Shown piece by piece: positions 54,530 to 62,035 of a DNA stretch of 64,000 nt. The notes beneath the pieces were generated by a model. It was not told the DNA's origin and ran no database searches. It worked only from the letters and a program-made list of their open reading frames with translations. The DNA lies in contig NZ_RJVA01000009.1 of the NCBI RefSeq assembly GCF_003751385.1, positions 186,001-250,000 on the forward strand. The letters run 5' to 3'. This DNA is from Desulfosoma caldarium. Lineage in GTDB: Bacteria > Desulfobacterota > Syntrophobacteria > Syntrophobacterales > DSM-9756. Position 1 is the first letter of the stretch. Each line of letters opens with the position of its first letter. The position numbers and the translations under genes are program-made.

Positions 54530-55656
54530 AGGCAAAACCGTCCCCATGGCGGCTTGCCCTCTTTTTGGCCACATCAGGTCACAGCGGTGTGGACCGCATC
54601 ATGAAGAATTTTATCGCCGAACTGGCCAAGCGGCCTGTCACCGTGGATCTGCTTCACGTGCAGGGCCATGGGCCATACCTGGAGGCCGTTCCTGCAAACG
54701 TGCGGGTGGTGGCCCTGGGAACCCGCCATGTTCAATCGAGTCTCCTGAAGCTGGTCCATTATTTACGCTCCGATAATCCCGACGCCTTTTTGTGCGACAA
54801 GGACCGCGTGAACCGAACGGCTCTCATCGCCTCGGCCATGGCCGGATATCAAGGACGGCTCGTCGTGCGCTTGGGGACCACGGTCTCTAAGAATCTCGAA
54901 GGCCGTGGCTTTGTCCACCGCCTTCTGCAGTATTGGAGCATTCGGCATCTGTACACCAGGGCTTATGCCGTCGCGGTGCCTTCTCAGGGCGCGGCCGAAG
55001 ATCTGCACACCATCGCGTCGTTCCCCCAGGGCTTCGTTCGTGTGCTACCTTCTCCGGTGGTTTCCGACACCATCCATGCTTTGAGTCGTGAGCCCATTGA
55101 TCATCCGTGGTTCGCTTCCAATGCGGCTCCGGTCATCCTGGGTGCGGGAGAGCTGTGTGAGCGAAAAGACTTTGCCACTTTGCTTCGCGCCTTTGCCGCG
55201 CTCAGCCGTCACACCGACAGCCGATTGGTGATTCTCGGCAAAGGAAAAAAACGACGGGCTCTGGAAAAACTCGCCCACGACTTGGGGATCGCCGATCGCG
55301 TGTGGTTTCCGGGCTTCGTTGACAATCCTTATGCTTACATGGCCAAGGCTCGCCTGTTTGTGCTCTCCTCCACCTGTGAAGGCCTTCCCGTGGTGCTCAT
55401 GGAAGCCCTGGCCCTGGGCACACCCGTGGTTTCCACCGATTGTCCCAGTGGCCCTCGGGAGATTCTGGATCACGGACGCTACGGCCCTTTGGTCCCCGTC
55501 AAGTCGCCGGTCCAATTGGCCCAGGCCATGGCCCGTGTCCTGGCTCACCCACCCAGCAAAGAAACGCTCATGGGCGCCGTGGCACGCTACCATATTCAAT
55601 CCGCCACCGACGCCTATTTACAGCTCTTGGGATATTCGGGGTCCCTTTCGATTTGA
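54526..55656 (+). CDS. GT4 glycosyltransferase (tandem paralog 2)
   Basis: About 376 residues of the same subgroup: LFLATSGHSGVDRIMKNF, FLCDKDRVNRTALIASAMAG, VVRLGTTVSKNL, GAGELCERKDFATLLRAF and EGLPVVLMEALALGTPV. The start is GTG at 54526, overlapping the previous TGA, with GGAG eight bases upstream; the longer in-frame start at 54484 lies inside paralog 1. It is related to its two neighbours and probably arose by tandem duplication. Confidence 0.89.
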   Translation: MKAKPSPWRLALFLATSGHSGVDRIMKNFIAELAKRPVTVDLLHVQGHGPYLEAVPANVRVVALGTRHVQSSLLKLVHYLRSDNPDAFLCDKDRVNRTALIASAMAGYQGRLVVRLGTTVSKNLEGRGFVHRLLQYWSIRHLYTRAYAVAVPSQGAAEDLHTIASFPQGFVRVLPSPVVSDTIHALSREPIDHPWFASNAAPVILGAGELCERKDFATLLRAFAALSRHTDSRLVILGKGKKRRALEKLAHDLGIADRVWFPGFVDNPYAYMAKARLFVLSSTCEGLPVVLMEALALGTPVVSTDCPSGPREILDHGRYGPLVPVKSPVQLAQAMARVLAHPPSKETLMGAVARYHIQSATDAYLQLLGYSGSLSI

Positions 55657-55657
55657 T

Positions 55658-56785
55658 ATGAGGAAAGAGTTCGTGAGCACGCAACCACCTTTGACGCTTT
55701 TTTTGAACTTTTCCGGCCAGGGCGGCGTGGAGCGCATGATGCTTCATCTGGCGAAAGGGCTTCGAGATCTGTACGGTGGCGTGGAAATTGTGGCCGTCAA
55801 GACCCGAAGCCGCTATCTTCAAACCGAGACTTTGTCGGTGCCGTTGCGGTCCCTGGGCGCGCGCCATACGCTGCAAAGCCTTCCACGACTGGCGCTTTAC
55901 CTTCGAACAACTCGCCCTGCCGCCCTCCTTGCCGCCAAGGACCGCGCCAATCAAGTGGCCGTCATGGCTCGAGCCCTGGCCAAAACAGACACCCGCATCG
56001 TGTTGCGTCTGGGAACGACCATTTCCGCGGCCATGAGGCACAAATCTCGATGGCACAAGGCCGCATGGGCTTTGCCCATTCGCTACTTTTACCCCAAGGC
56101 CGATGCCATTGTGGCCGTCTCCCAAGGGGTCGCCCACGACCTTCAAGGCCTCGTGGGTCGTCCTCTGGATTCCCTCATCGTCCTTCCCAACCCGGTGATC
56201 ACGCCGCACCTGAATGAACAGGCGGCGCAGCCTGTGGGGCATCCTTGGTTTGACGATGAAAACACGCCCGTCGTGGTGGGAATGGGCCGGCTGACCACCC
56301 AAAAGGATTTTCCCACCTTGCTTCACGCCTTTCAAAAGGTTCGAACCGCAAGACCATGCCGGCTCATCCTTCTCGGAGATGGTTCTCATCGTCGAAGCCT
56401 TGAAACCATGGCCCAGGAACTGGGCATCGCCCGGGATGTCTTTCTGGCTGGGTTCGTTCCCAACCCGTATCCGTACCTTAAAAAAGCGGCCGTTTTTGTC
56501 TTGTCGTCCATCTGGGAAGGATCCCCCAACGCTTTGACCGAAGCCATGGCTCTGGGGACACCCGTGGTGGCCACCGATTGCCCCAGCGGTCCACGAGAAA
56601 TCCTTCAGGACGGCACCGTGGCCCCTCTGGTTCCCATGCGAGATCCCGAAGCCATGGCCCAAGCCATCCTTGACATGCTGGATCACCCGCCCGATAAAGA
56701 GCGGCTGCGACAAGCTGTGGAACCCTACACGGTGGAAAACAGTGCCCGCTTGTATCTGAAGGTGCTCTTGGGAGAGCTTCCCTGA
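55658..56785 (+). CDS. GT4 glycosyltransferase (tandem paralog 3)
   Basis: About 375 residues of the same subgroup: LFLNFSGQGGVERMMLHLAK, AAKDRANQVAVMARALAK, VLRLGTTISAAM, VVVGMGRLTTQKDFPTLL and SIWEGSPNALTEAMALGTPV. The ATG at 55658 lacks a ribosome binding site, while a GTG at 55673 has GAGGAAAG upstream and may be the real start. It belongs to the tandem trio; probably all three add the same or similar sugars in successive steps. Confidence 0.88.
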   Translation: MRKEFVSTQPPLTLFLNFSGQGGVERMMLHLAKGLRDLYGGVEIVAVKTRSRYLQTETLSVPLRSLGARHTLQSLPRLALYLRTTRPAALLAAKDRANQVAVMARALAKTDTRIVLRLGTTISAAMRHKSRWHKAAWALPIRYFYPKADAIVAVSQGVAHDLQGLVGRPLDSLIVLPNPVITPHLNEQAAQPVGHPWFDDENTPVVVGMGRLTTQKDFPTLLHAFQKVRTARPCRLILLGDGSHRRSLETMAQELGIARDVFLAGFVPNPYPYLKKAAVFVLSSIWEGSPNALTEAMALGTPVVATDCPSGPREILQDGTVAPLVPMRDPEAMAQAILDMLDHPPDKERLRQAVEPYTVENSARLYLKVLLGELP

Positions 56786-56926
56786 GGCCGACGCCACCCG
56801 AGGCTGCAGCGAACCCTATGCCACATCCCTTTTGGCAAAAAGGATTCGAAGCGTGTGGAACACTCTGCCGGGTCAAGACGCAGCCCGCAGCGAAGGACCT
56901 GACCTTCAAGGGGGAGAAAAAAGCCC

Positions 56927-57586
56927 GTGCTGCTTTCACCAAAATACAAGTTTCTCTTTGTGCACATTCCCAAGACGGGGGGCACCAGTATTCGCGTGGC
57001 CTTGCGGTCCTACAAGTGGCGCGACCCGTACCGCATTCCCCTTTTTGTGTGCAGCCGCCTGAGCGCTCTCTTCGGCCACCGCTTGGCCTGCAAGCTGCCT
57101 CGGCATGCCAAGGTGATTGCCGCCAAAGAAATGCTGCCGCGCGACTTTTTCAACAATCTTTTCAAATTCGCCTTCGTTCGCAACCCTTGGGACTTGCAGG
57201 TCAGCTCGTTTCATCACATTCGACGGGAACGCCCCCACTTGATGAAAGGCCTGGAGACCTTTGAAGATTTTCTCAAGCACAAGTTCGATCCCAATAGGCC
57301 CTACGTTTTTCATTTCGACGTCTCCATCGAGCGCCAAGTGGACTATTTGGTGGATTTGGACGGACGTCTTCTTGTGGACTTTGTGGGGCGTTATGAAAGG
57401 CTAGAGGAGGATTTCACGGAAGCCTGCCACAGGATAGGCATTCGACCTCCCAAGCTTCCTCACAAAAGAAAGGCCGCGGACCGAAGGGACTACCGAGCTT
57501 ATTACACGGACGAGACAGCCGAGATGGTGGCGCAGCATTTTCGGCGCGATATCGAACTGTTCGGCTACCGGTTTGACGACGTGTGA
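56927..57586 (+). CDS. Sulfotransferase (Sulfotransfer_2-type)
   Basis: 219 residues. The PAPS-binding loop FVHIPKTGGTSIRVAL is at residues 10-25 and the 3'-phosphate motif FVRNPWDLQVSSFHH follows, both as in membrane-bound carbohydrate sulfotransferases. It ends the glycan locus and would sulfate a sugar of the surface polysaccharide; a sulfated O-antigen would be unusual. The GTG start has GGGGGAG nine bases upstream. There is no signal peptide, so it would act on the cytoplasmic precursor. Confidence 0.86.
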   Translation: MLLSPKYKFLFVHIPKTGGTSIRVALRSYKWRDPYRIPLFVCSRLSALFGHRLACKLPRHAKVIAAKEMLPRDFFNNLFKFAFVRNPWDLQVSSFHHIRRERPHLMKGLETFEDFLKHKFDPNRPYVFHFDVSIERQVDYLVDLDGRLLVDFVGRYERLEEDFTEACHRIGIRPPKLPHKRKAADRRDYRAYYTDETAEMVAQHFRRDIELFGYRFDDV

Positions 57587-57609
57587 CGTACCCATGACGG
57601 CAGATATGA

Positions 57610-57632
57610 ACTCCCGCTTCTGCGGAAGGGAC
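57610..57632. repeat. 23-base palindromic repeat, copy 1
   Basis: Begins ACTCCCGCTT and ends GCGGAAGGGAC. It matches copy 2 (57827-57849) at 21 of 23 positions, differing only at the central two bases. The sequence resembles the widespread palindromes of the type ATTCCCGCGAAAGCGGGAAT. Confidence 0.6.
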
Positions 57633-57736
57633 GGTTGATAGGAATCGGGCGCGGCGCCTTGGAATGGGCGGACCCAAAACTTTCAAGAGGACCTGGGGTT
57701 TTCCGCTTGCACGGGAGGCACCGTGGCGTTCTTCAT

Positions 57737-57777
57737 CGAAGCCATGGAAAAGAGGCGAAAGGGTTTCCATGGCTTCG
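57737..57777. repeat. 14-bp perfect inverted repeat
   Basis: CGAAGCCATGGAAA (57737-57750) and TTTCCATGGCTTCG (57764-57777) around a 13-base loop. It would form a strong hairpin on either strand and lacks a T tract. It sits midway between two copies of the 23-base repeat. Confidence 0.6.
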
Positions 57778-57826
57778 CCCACCCGGCGAGGGAAAGGGCA
57801 AGTCCAGCGTTATCAAGAAAATACGT

Positions 57827-57849
57827 ACTCCCGCTTTCGCGGAAGGGAC
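57827..57849. repeat. 23-base palindromic repeat, copy 2
   Basis: Begins ACTCCCGCTT and ends GCGGAAGGGAC, same orientation as copy 1, 217 bases downstream of it. The core CCGCTTTCGCGG is self-complementary. Confidence 0.6.
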
Positions 57850-57965
57850 AGATCAGCTTTTCTTCAATGCCGCCGAAAAGATTCGAAAGGTTTGCATGAG
57901 CTCGGACACACTGCGGACAGCGTGCCCGAGACCCGTACTTTGAACGGCCATTCTCGGCCAGGGGG

Positions 57966-59108
57966 CTAGGACGCCATGGCTTCCAATTCCTTCCAGACGG
58001 CCTCGGCCAACCCGATGGAATGCGTGGCTTCAAAGAGCCGCACGGCCTCTTCGTAGGCGTGGGCCGTGATGCGTTCCTTGTATTCCGGAGCGATGGCGTT
58101 GAGTTTGGGGGCAAAGACCTGGTTGGCTTTCTTGATGTTTCCGCCGATGTTGCCCGTTTCCACGGCCCAGGCCCACATTTCCTGCCAGAGTTCATCGGGA
58201 ATGCCGCGATAGGGCCGTTTCACGTAGCCTTTTTCCGGCGTCGTGATGGCATTGCCGTTCTGATTCATGGCCAAGCCAAAGGACACGTTTTGCCAAAGGG
58301 TGCCCACGTTGCCTTTGCGGATACCGTAGTTGATAAAGGATGTGATCTTTTCCAACGAAGTGCCCGTGATGCCGTGCTGGGCAATATCCACATTCCAAGG
58401 CTGAATGGCTTTCCAGATTTCCAGGGTCAGATCCAGCTGAATCCCTTCCTGAGTCGTGCCGAAATAGGTGCCGTGAATGGATCCGTTGTTGATGGCCAGA
58501 AGATCCGGATGCACGCCGTTTTTCACCAGATTGCCAATGAACCACTCGGCTTCATCGGGCCGCGTAAACCCTTCGGCACTGCCGCTCTTGGCCCCAATCT
58601 CTCCCAGTTCCACCTCCAGACTCAGCCCCGCTTCGATGATGGGTCGAGCCAGTTCGGTGGTGGCTTCCAGGTTCTTTTCGTTTTCCATATGGGAAGCATC
58701 GATGGCAAAAGAGGTGTAGCCCGCTTCCATTTCGGCGGCGATGAGGGCGCGCACCGAATCCACGTCCTCCATTTTTTTGACCGTGATATGGTCCCCGTGA
58801 ATGGCAAAAGGCACCTGAGTGTTCCCGAGCCTTTCGTTTTCTTTAATGATGAAGTCCACGAAGGAGGCGGGAGTGAATTCCGTGTAGGTGAGTTCGGATT
58901 TGGCGATTTCGTACATCACCGGTGCCTGGGTGGCCATGGAAGCCCGAACGATGCCCTCCACCGGCAAACGGCAACGAATGTTGGTGGCCATAATCATGCT
59001 CTTGTGCTTTTTCGCGGCACGGATCAACGCTTTGCCGTTCACAAGAGGCACAATGGAGTGGGGAAATCTTTTCTTAACGTTTTCGGGGCGGTAGTCTTTC
59101 CAAGCCAT
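57966..59108 (-). CDS. Class II fructose-bisphosphate aldolase-family protein
   Basis: 380-residue TIM-barrel aldolase of the zinc-dependent class II type: zinc ligands in FAIHGDHI and the SFAIDASHMENEKN block, VELGEIGAKSGSAEG, and the substrate-phosphate loop INNGSIHGTYFG. It cleaves or forms fructose 1,6-bisphosphate (or a related ketose bisphosphate) in glycolysis/gluconeogenesis. The exact substrate among class II aldolases is not certain. AAAAGGAGCG precedes the ATG. The promoter overlaps the divergent gene's promoter. Confidence 0.88.
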   Translation of the reverse strand: MAWKDYRPENVKKRFPHSIVPLVNGKALIRAAKKHKSMIMATNIRCRLPVEGIVRASMATQAPVMYEIAKSELTYTEFTPASFVDFIIKENERLGNTQVPFAIHGDHITVKKMEDVDSVRALIAAEMEAGYTSFAIDASHMENEKNLEATTELARPIIEAGLSLEVELGEIGAKSGSAEGFTRPDEAEWFIGNLVKNGVHPDLLAINNGSIHGTYFGTTQEGIQLDLTLEIWKAIQPWNVDIAQHGITGTSLEKITSFINYGIRKGNVGTLWQNVSFGLAMNQNGNAITTPEKGYVKRPYRGIPDELWQEMWAWAVETGNIGGNIKKANQVFAPKLNAIAPEYKERITAHAYEEAVRLFEATHSIGLAEAVWKELEAMAS

Positions 59109-59132
59109 GGTGGACGCTCCTTTTCCCGCTGG

Positions 59133-59162
59133 TTGTTCAAACTAGATTGCTTCTTGTATAGA
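59133..59162 (+). promoter_or_regulatory. Candidate promoter of the cyclo-ligase-like gene
   Basis: TTGTTC at 59133-59138 and TATAGA at 59157-59162 with an 18-base spacer, about 50 bases before the start at 59211. Its -10 overlaps the -10 of the divergent aldolase promoter, so the two may compete. Confidence 0.33.
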
Positions 59163-59183
59163 GAATCCGTCAAAAAAGGGCAA
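59155..59183 (-). promoter_or_regulatory. Candidate promoter of the aldolase gene
   Basis: On the minus strand TTGCCC (plus 59178-59183) and TATACA (plus 59155-59160) are separated by an ideal 17 bases, about 47 bases upstream of the aldolase ATG. Confidence 0.5.
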
Positions 59184-59210
59184 GTTTTGCCGAAAGGAAA
59201 CCCAAAGGCC

Positions 59211-59933
59211 ATGGAAAATCACCAGATCTGCGCCATCAAAAACGCCCTTCGTGAACAGTTTTGCTCTGGCATTCAGGCAACGGCTCATGAAGCTTTTCTC
59301 AATAGCTGTGCCGGCAAGGTGGCCGAACGGTTGCGTCGCCTTGTGGTTTACCGAAACGCCTCCTGCGTGCTCGTGCCCCCGACCGCCTTTTTTCGGCAAA
59401 TAGGCGTCAACGTCCTTCTCGATGGCAAAAACCTGGTTTTCGCCTCCCCGAAAATGCACCAGGGCTTCTATCTTGTGAACCCTCAAAGGATTCCTCGCCC
59501 TCAAAGGACCGCGGCCGCTTCGTTTCGATCGCCCAATCCCTGGGCGCACCGCATCGCCCTTCGCGCGGGAGAAAAGGTGCGTGTGGATGTGATGGTCATG
59601 CCCTGCCTGGCGGCCTCTCGAGACGGCGGGCGTCTGGGCGACGGATCGGGCCTGATGGATTTGCAGGTGGCGTGCCTTGCCACTTTGGGCTGGCTCCATG
59701 CCCGCACGGCCGTCCTGGGGGTTGTGCCCGAGGCGCATGTGGTGGACACCCTTCCCATGAAACCCACCGATGTTTTTCTGCACTGGATCATTACGGAACA
59801 GAGAAGCCTTCAGACCACGTGGCACGGCCCGGTGCAGGTGCCGATTGTATGGGACGTGGTGGACAAAAAAACACTTCGCCGAAACGAGGTTCTTTTCTTT
59901 CTGAAAAAACACAAGGGCATGGCATCCACTTGA
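59211..59933 (+). CDS. 5-formyltetrahydrofolate cyclo-ligase-like protein (divergent)
   Basis: 240 residues. The C-terminal block GGRLGDGSGLMDLQVACLATLG and VLGVVPEAHVVD resemble the ATP/folate site of 5-formyl-THF cyclo-ligase, which makes methenyl-THF. The usual GRRLGYGGGYYDR reads GGRLGDGSGLMDL, closer to the divergent MTHFSD-like branch, so activity is likely but not certain. The ATG at 59211 lies between AAAGGA and the aldolase promoter; a longer frame to 58020 is antisense to the aldolase and is rejected. Confidence 0.68.
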   Translation: MENHQICAIKNALREQFCSGIQATAHEAFLNSCAGKVAERLRRLVVYRNASCVLVPPTAFFRQIGVNVLLDGKNLVFASPKMHQGFYLVNPQRIPRPQRTAAASFRSPNPWAHRIALRAGEKVRVDVMVMPCLAASRDGGRLGDGSGLMDLQVACLATLGWLHARTAVLGVVPEAHVVDTLPMKPTDVFLHWIITEQRSLQTTWHGPVQVPIVWDVVDKKTLRRNEVLFFLKKHKGMAST

Positions 59934-60012
59934 AGATTTTTATCCTTTCGTCTAAGGGAGCGGGCGGGGAGGCGGGTTAGGATCGAAGCGCCAAGGAGGT
60001 TATGGAAGCACC

Positions 60013-61035
60013 ATGGATTCTCTGACACAGTGTCCGATCCCCAAAAAACTTCGGTGGACCCAAAGGGTTCTGACCGGAATAATTTTTTTCATATCGGTCC
60101 TTTCGGGAACGTCCCAGGCGGAACAGAATGTCTTTACGGCCGAGATATTCAAATACCCCTATGATCTTGATTCGCAAACCGTGGTGGGACAACCTCGCCT
60201 TCACCAGGTCAAACAAGGAGAAAGCCTTCTGGACATCGCTCGAACCTACGGGCTGGGCTACAACGAAATGGCTCTGCTTTATCCTCGCATGGACCCTTGG
60301 CTGCCGCCTAAACAAAAGAGCCTCATCATCCCCACGCTGTGGGTGCTTCCTCCCACACGGCTCGAGGAACTGGTCATCAATATTCCGGAACTGCGCCTCT
60401 ACCTCTTTGACAAGAAATCCAAGACGGTGCAAACCTACCCCATCGGCATCGGCGACGAAGGCTGGGAAACACCCATCAAGGTCGGCTACATCGCCGAAAA
60501 GAGACCCAACCCTTCCTGGTACATTCCCGAATCCCTTCAGGCCAAGTACGGCATGAAGGTCATGCCTCCAGGCCCTGAAAACCCCTTAGGCGAATACATG
60601 CTGAAACTTTCCATCGGCCCCTATGGCATTCATGGAACCCACATGCCGTGGGGTGTAGGAAGACTGGTAAGCCATGGGTGCATTCGATGCTACCCGGAAC
60701 ACATTCGCCTCCTTTACCCTCAGGTGGCGGTGGGAACGCGTGTGGAAATCATCTACGAACCCCTAAAGCTAGGAATAAAAAACGGCCGAGTTTACGTGGA
60801 AGCTCACCCCGACGTGTATCGCAAGATCGACGACTACACCCGCTACGCCATGGAAAAGCTGGACCAATCCAGCTGGGCGAGCCGCGTGGACCGCAGGCGG
60901 TTTGCTCTCGCCGTGCGTCTTCAAAACGGCGTGCCCACGGACGTGAGCACCGTGGAAAGGGTCCCTTCCACCACCTTGGCCGAAGACGCAGGGACCCTTA
61001 AGGAGATTCTTGATTTTGGGGCCAATACTTTCTAG
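60013..61035 (+). CDS. L,D-transpeptidase with LysM domain (YkuD/ErfK type)
   Basis: 340 residues: a signal peptide (about 1-36), a LysM peptidoglycan-binding domain (about 64-112, HQVKQGESLLDIARTYGLGYN split over its helix), then the YkuD catalytic domain with HGTHMPWGVGRLVSHGCIR, whose His and Cys form the catalytic site. It makes 3-3 crosslinks or attaches a lipoprotein to peptidoglycan in the periplasm. A Lys-ending lipoprotein gene is next door. The AGGAGG at 59994-59999 sits 13 bases from the ATG, farther than ideal; a competing out-of-frame ATG at 60002 lies in between. Confidence 0.92.
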   Translation: MDSLTQCPIPKKLRWTQRVLTGIIFFISVLSGTSQAEQNVFTAEIFKYPYDLDSQTVVGQPRLHQVKQGESLLDIARTYGLGYNEMALLYPRMDPWLPPKQKSLIIPTLWVLPPTRLEELVINIPELRLYLFDKKSKTVQTYPIGIGDEGWETPIKVGYIAEKRPNPSWYIPESLQAKYGMKVMPPGPENPLGEYMLKLSIGPYGIHGTHMPWGVGRLVSHGCIRCYPEHIRLLYPQVAVGTRVEIIYEPLKLGIKNGRVYVEAHPDVYRKIDDYTRYAMEKLDQSSWASRVDRRRFALAVRLQNGVPTDVSTVERVPSTTLAEDAGTLKEILDFGANTF

Positions 61036-61111
61036 AATAATTTACTGCATTGTTCGGGGAGTGGTGGGTTGTTTTAGAGTGCGCTAACATGTTTCAGAGG
61101 AGGAAAGACTC

Positions 61112-61381
61112 ATGAAAAGGGTAATGGCGGTGGTTTTTGTTCTCGCATTGTGCACGTCCGTTCTGGGAGGCTGTGCCAGCCAAAGCGCCGTCCAGCAACT
61201 GCAGGCGCAACAGGACCAGATGATGCAAAGGCTGAACGCGCTGGAACAGGCGCAACCGGCAAATGTTCAGGCCGCGCAACGAGCCGAAGCGGCCGCTCAG
61301 AGGGCTGAAGCGGCTGCCGATCGCGCGGAACAAATGGCCAACAAGGCGGAATCCATTTTCATGAAGCACTTGAAAAAGTAA
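61112..61381 (+). CDS. Alanine-zipper (Braun-type) outer membrane lipoprotein
   Basis: 89 residues with a lipoprotein signal (MKRVMAVVFVLALCTSVLGGC, lipidated Cys21). The mature 69-residue part is a coiled coil with heptad-like Ala repeats (AAQRAEAAAQRAEAAADRAE read as continuing heptads) and ends HLKK. E. coli Lpp has the same plan and its C-terminal Lys is crosslinked to peptidoglycan by L,D-transpeptidases. AGAGGAGG precedes the ATG. Its neighbour is an L,D-transpeptidase, and the mla genes follow. A strong terminator closes it. Confidence 0.86.
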   Translation: MKRVMAVVFVLALCTSVLGGCASQSAVQQLQAQQDQMMQRLNALEQAQPANVQAAQRAEAAAQRAEAAADRAEQMANKAESIFMKHLKK

Positions 61382-61407
61382 GACTTTCACCTGCCTCTTT
61401 TTTGCTC

Positions 61408-61445
61408 AAAGAGAAAGCCGGCGTTTCCACGCCGGCTTTCTCTTT
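61408..61445. terminator. Strong bidirectional rho-independent terminator
   Basis: A 17-bp perfect stem, AAAGAGAAAGCCGGCGT (61408-61424) with ACGCCGGCTTTCTCTTT (61429-61445) and a TTCC loop. Both arms end in A/T tracts, so it terminates the plus-strand lipoprotein transcript and the minus-strand mla operon, whose last gene stops two bases away. Confidence 0.92.
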
Positions 61446-61447
61446 CA

Positions 61448-61900
61448 CTACTTCTTTTCCATGGACCCGAAAACGAATCTACCAATCAGTTCCTCCACAT
61501 CCAAGGGGGGCTGCGTTTCTCGAATCCATCCGTTCGGGGGAATCCGTTCATCGGAAGCCCCGGCACTCACGGCAATGTATTTATCTCCTATGATGCCCAT
61601 GGTCTTAATACTGGCGATCACGTCCTCTTCCAAAGGCACGCCATAGATGCGCAACGTCACCACTGCGTCGCCGTCTTCGAGCCGAATATCTTCCACACGC
61701 CCGATTTCCACGCCGGCCATGGTCACGGACGCCTTTTTTTTCAGACCCGACACGTTGGAAAAACGGGCATGCACCATGTAGTCTCCCCCACCCCAAAGGC
61801 GTACATCCCCCAGGTTGAACGAAAGATAGGCGACACAGACCAAACCAATGAGGAGAAAAAGCCCGACGCCTGTCTCCACGGTCCACGATTGGCGGTTCAT
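61448..61900 (-). CDS. mlaD: MlaD-type MCE-domain lipid-binding protein
   Basis: 150 residues. An N-terminal inner-membrane anchor (about 12-32, GVGLFLLIGLVCVAYLSF) is followed by one MCE domain (about 40-115: FSNVSGLKKKASVTMAGVEIG over its start, and IIGDKYIAVSAG). It forms the periplasmic ring of the Mla phospholipid ABC transporter. The ATG at 61900 is preceded by AAGGGG; an in-frame ATG at 61918 is less likely. It is the last visible gene of the mla operon. Confidence 0.92.
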   Translation of the reverse strand: MNRQSWTVETGVGLFLLIGLVCVAYLSFNLGDVRLWGGGDYMVHARFSNVSGLKKKASVTMAGVEIGRVEDIRLEDGDAVVTLRIYGVPLEEDVIASIKTMGIIGDKYIAVSAGASDERIPPNGWIRETQPPLDVEELIGRFVFGSMEKK

Positions 61901-62035
61901 TGGCACCCCTTTCTCCATACCTTCGCCTGCCGTCCACGCAGCCGCGAAGGTTTTCTGCTTTCATAGGCATTTTCTCGCGCCGTCTCATCAACACGGCATC
62001 CCCATCAAAGCCACCCCCCAAAATGGTCCCATCCC

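Larger units (their letters stand above)
57587..57965. other. Convergent gap carrying palindromic repeats
   Basis: 379 bases with no gene between convergent sulfotransferase and aldolase genes. It holds two 23-base near-identical repeats (57610-57632 and 57827-57849) and a 14-bp inverted repeat between them, described separately. The stretch may be a decayed insertion or a small non-autonomous repeat element. Confidence 0.5.

Noticed and set aside
58020-59210. Long plus-strand open frame (about 397 codons) in front of the cyclo-ligase-like gene
   Set aside because: It is the exact antisense of the aldolase gene, which has full catalytic motifs and a good ribosome binding site. The real plus-strand gene starts at ATG 59211.
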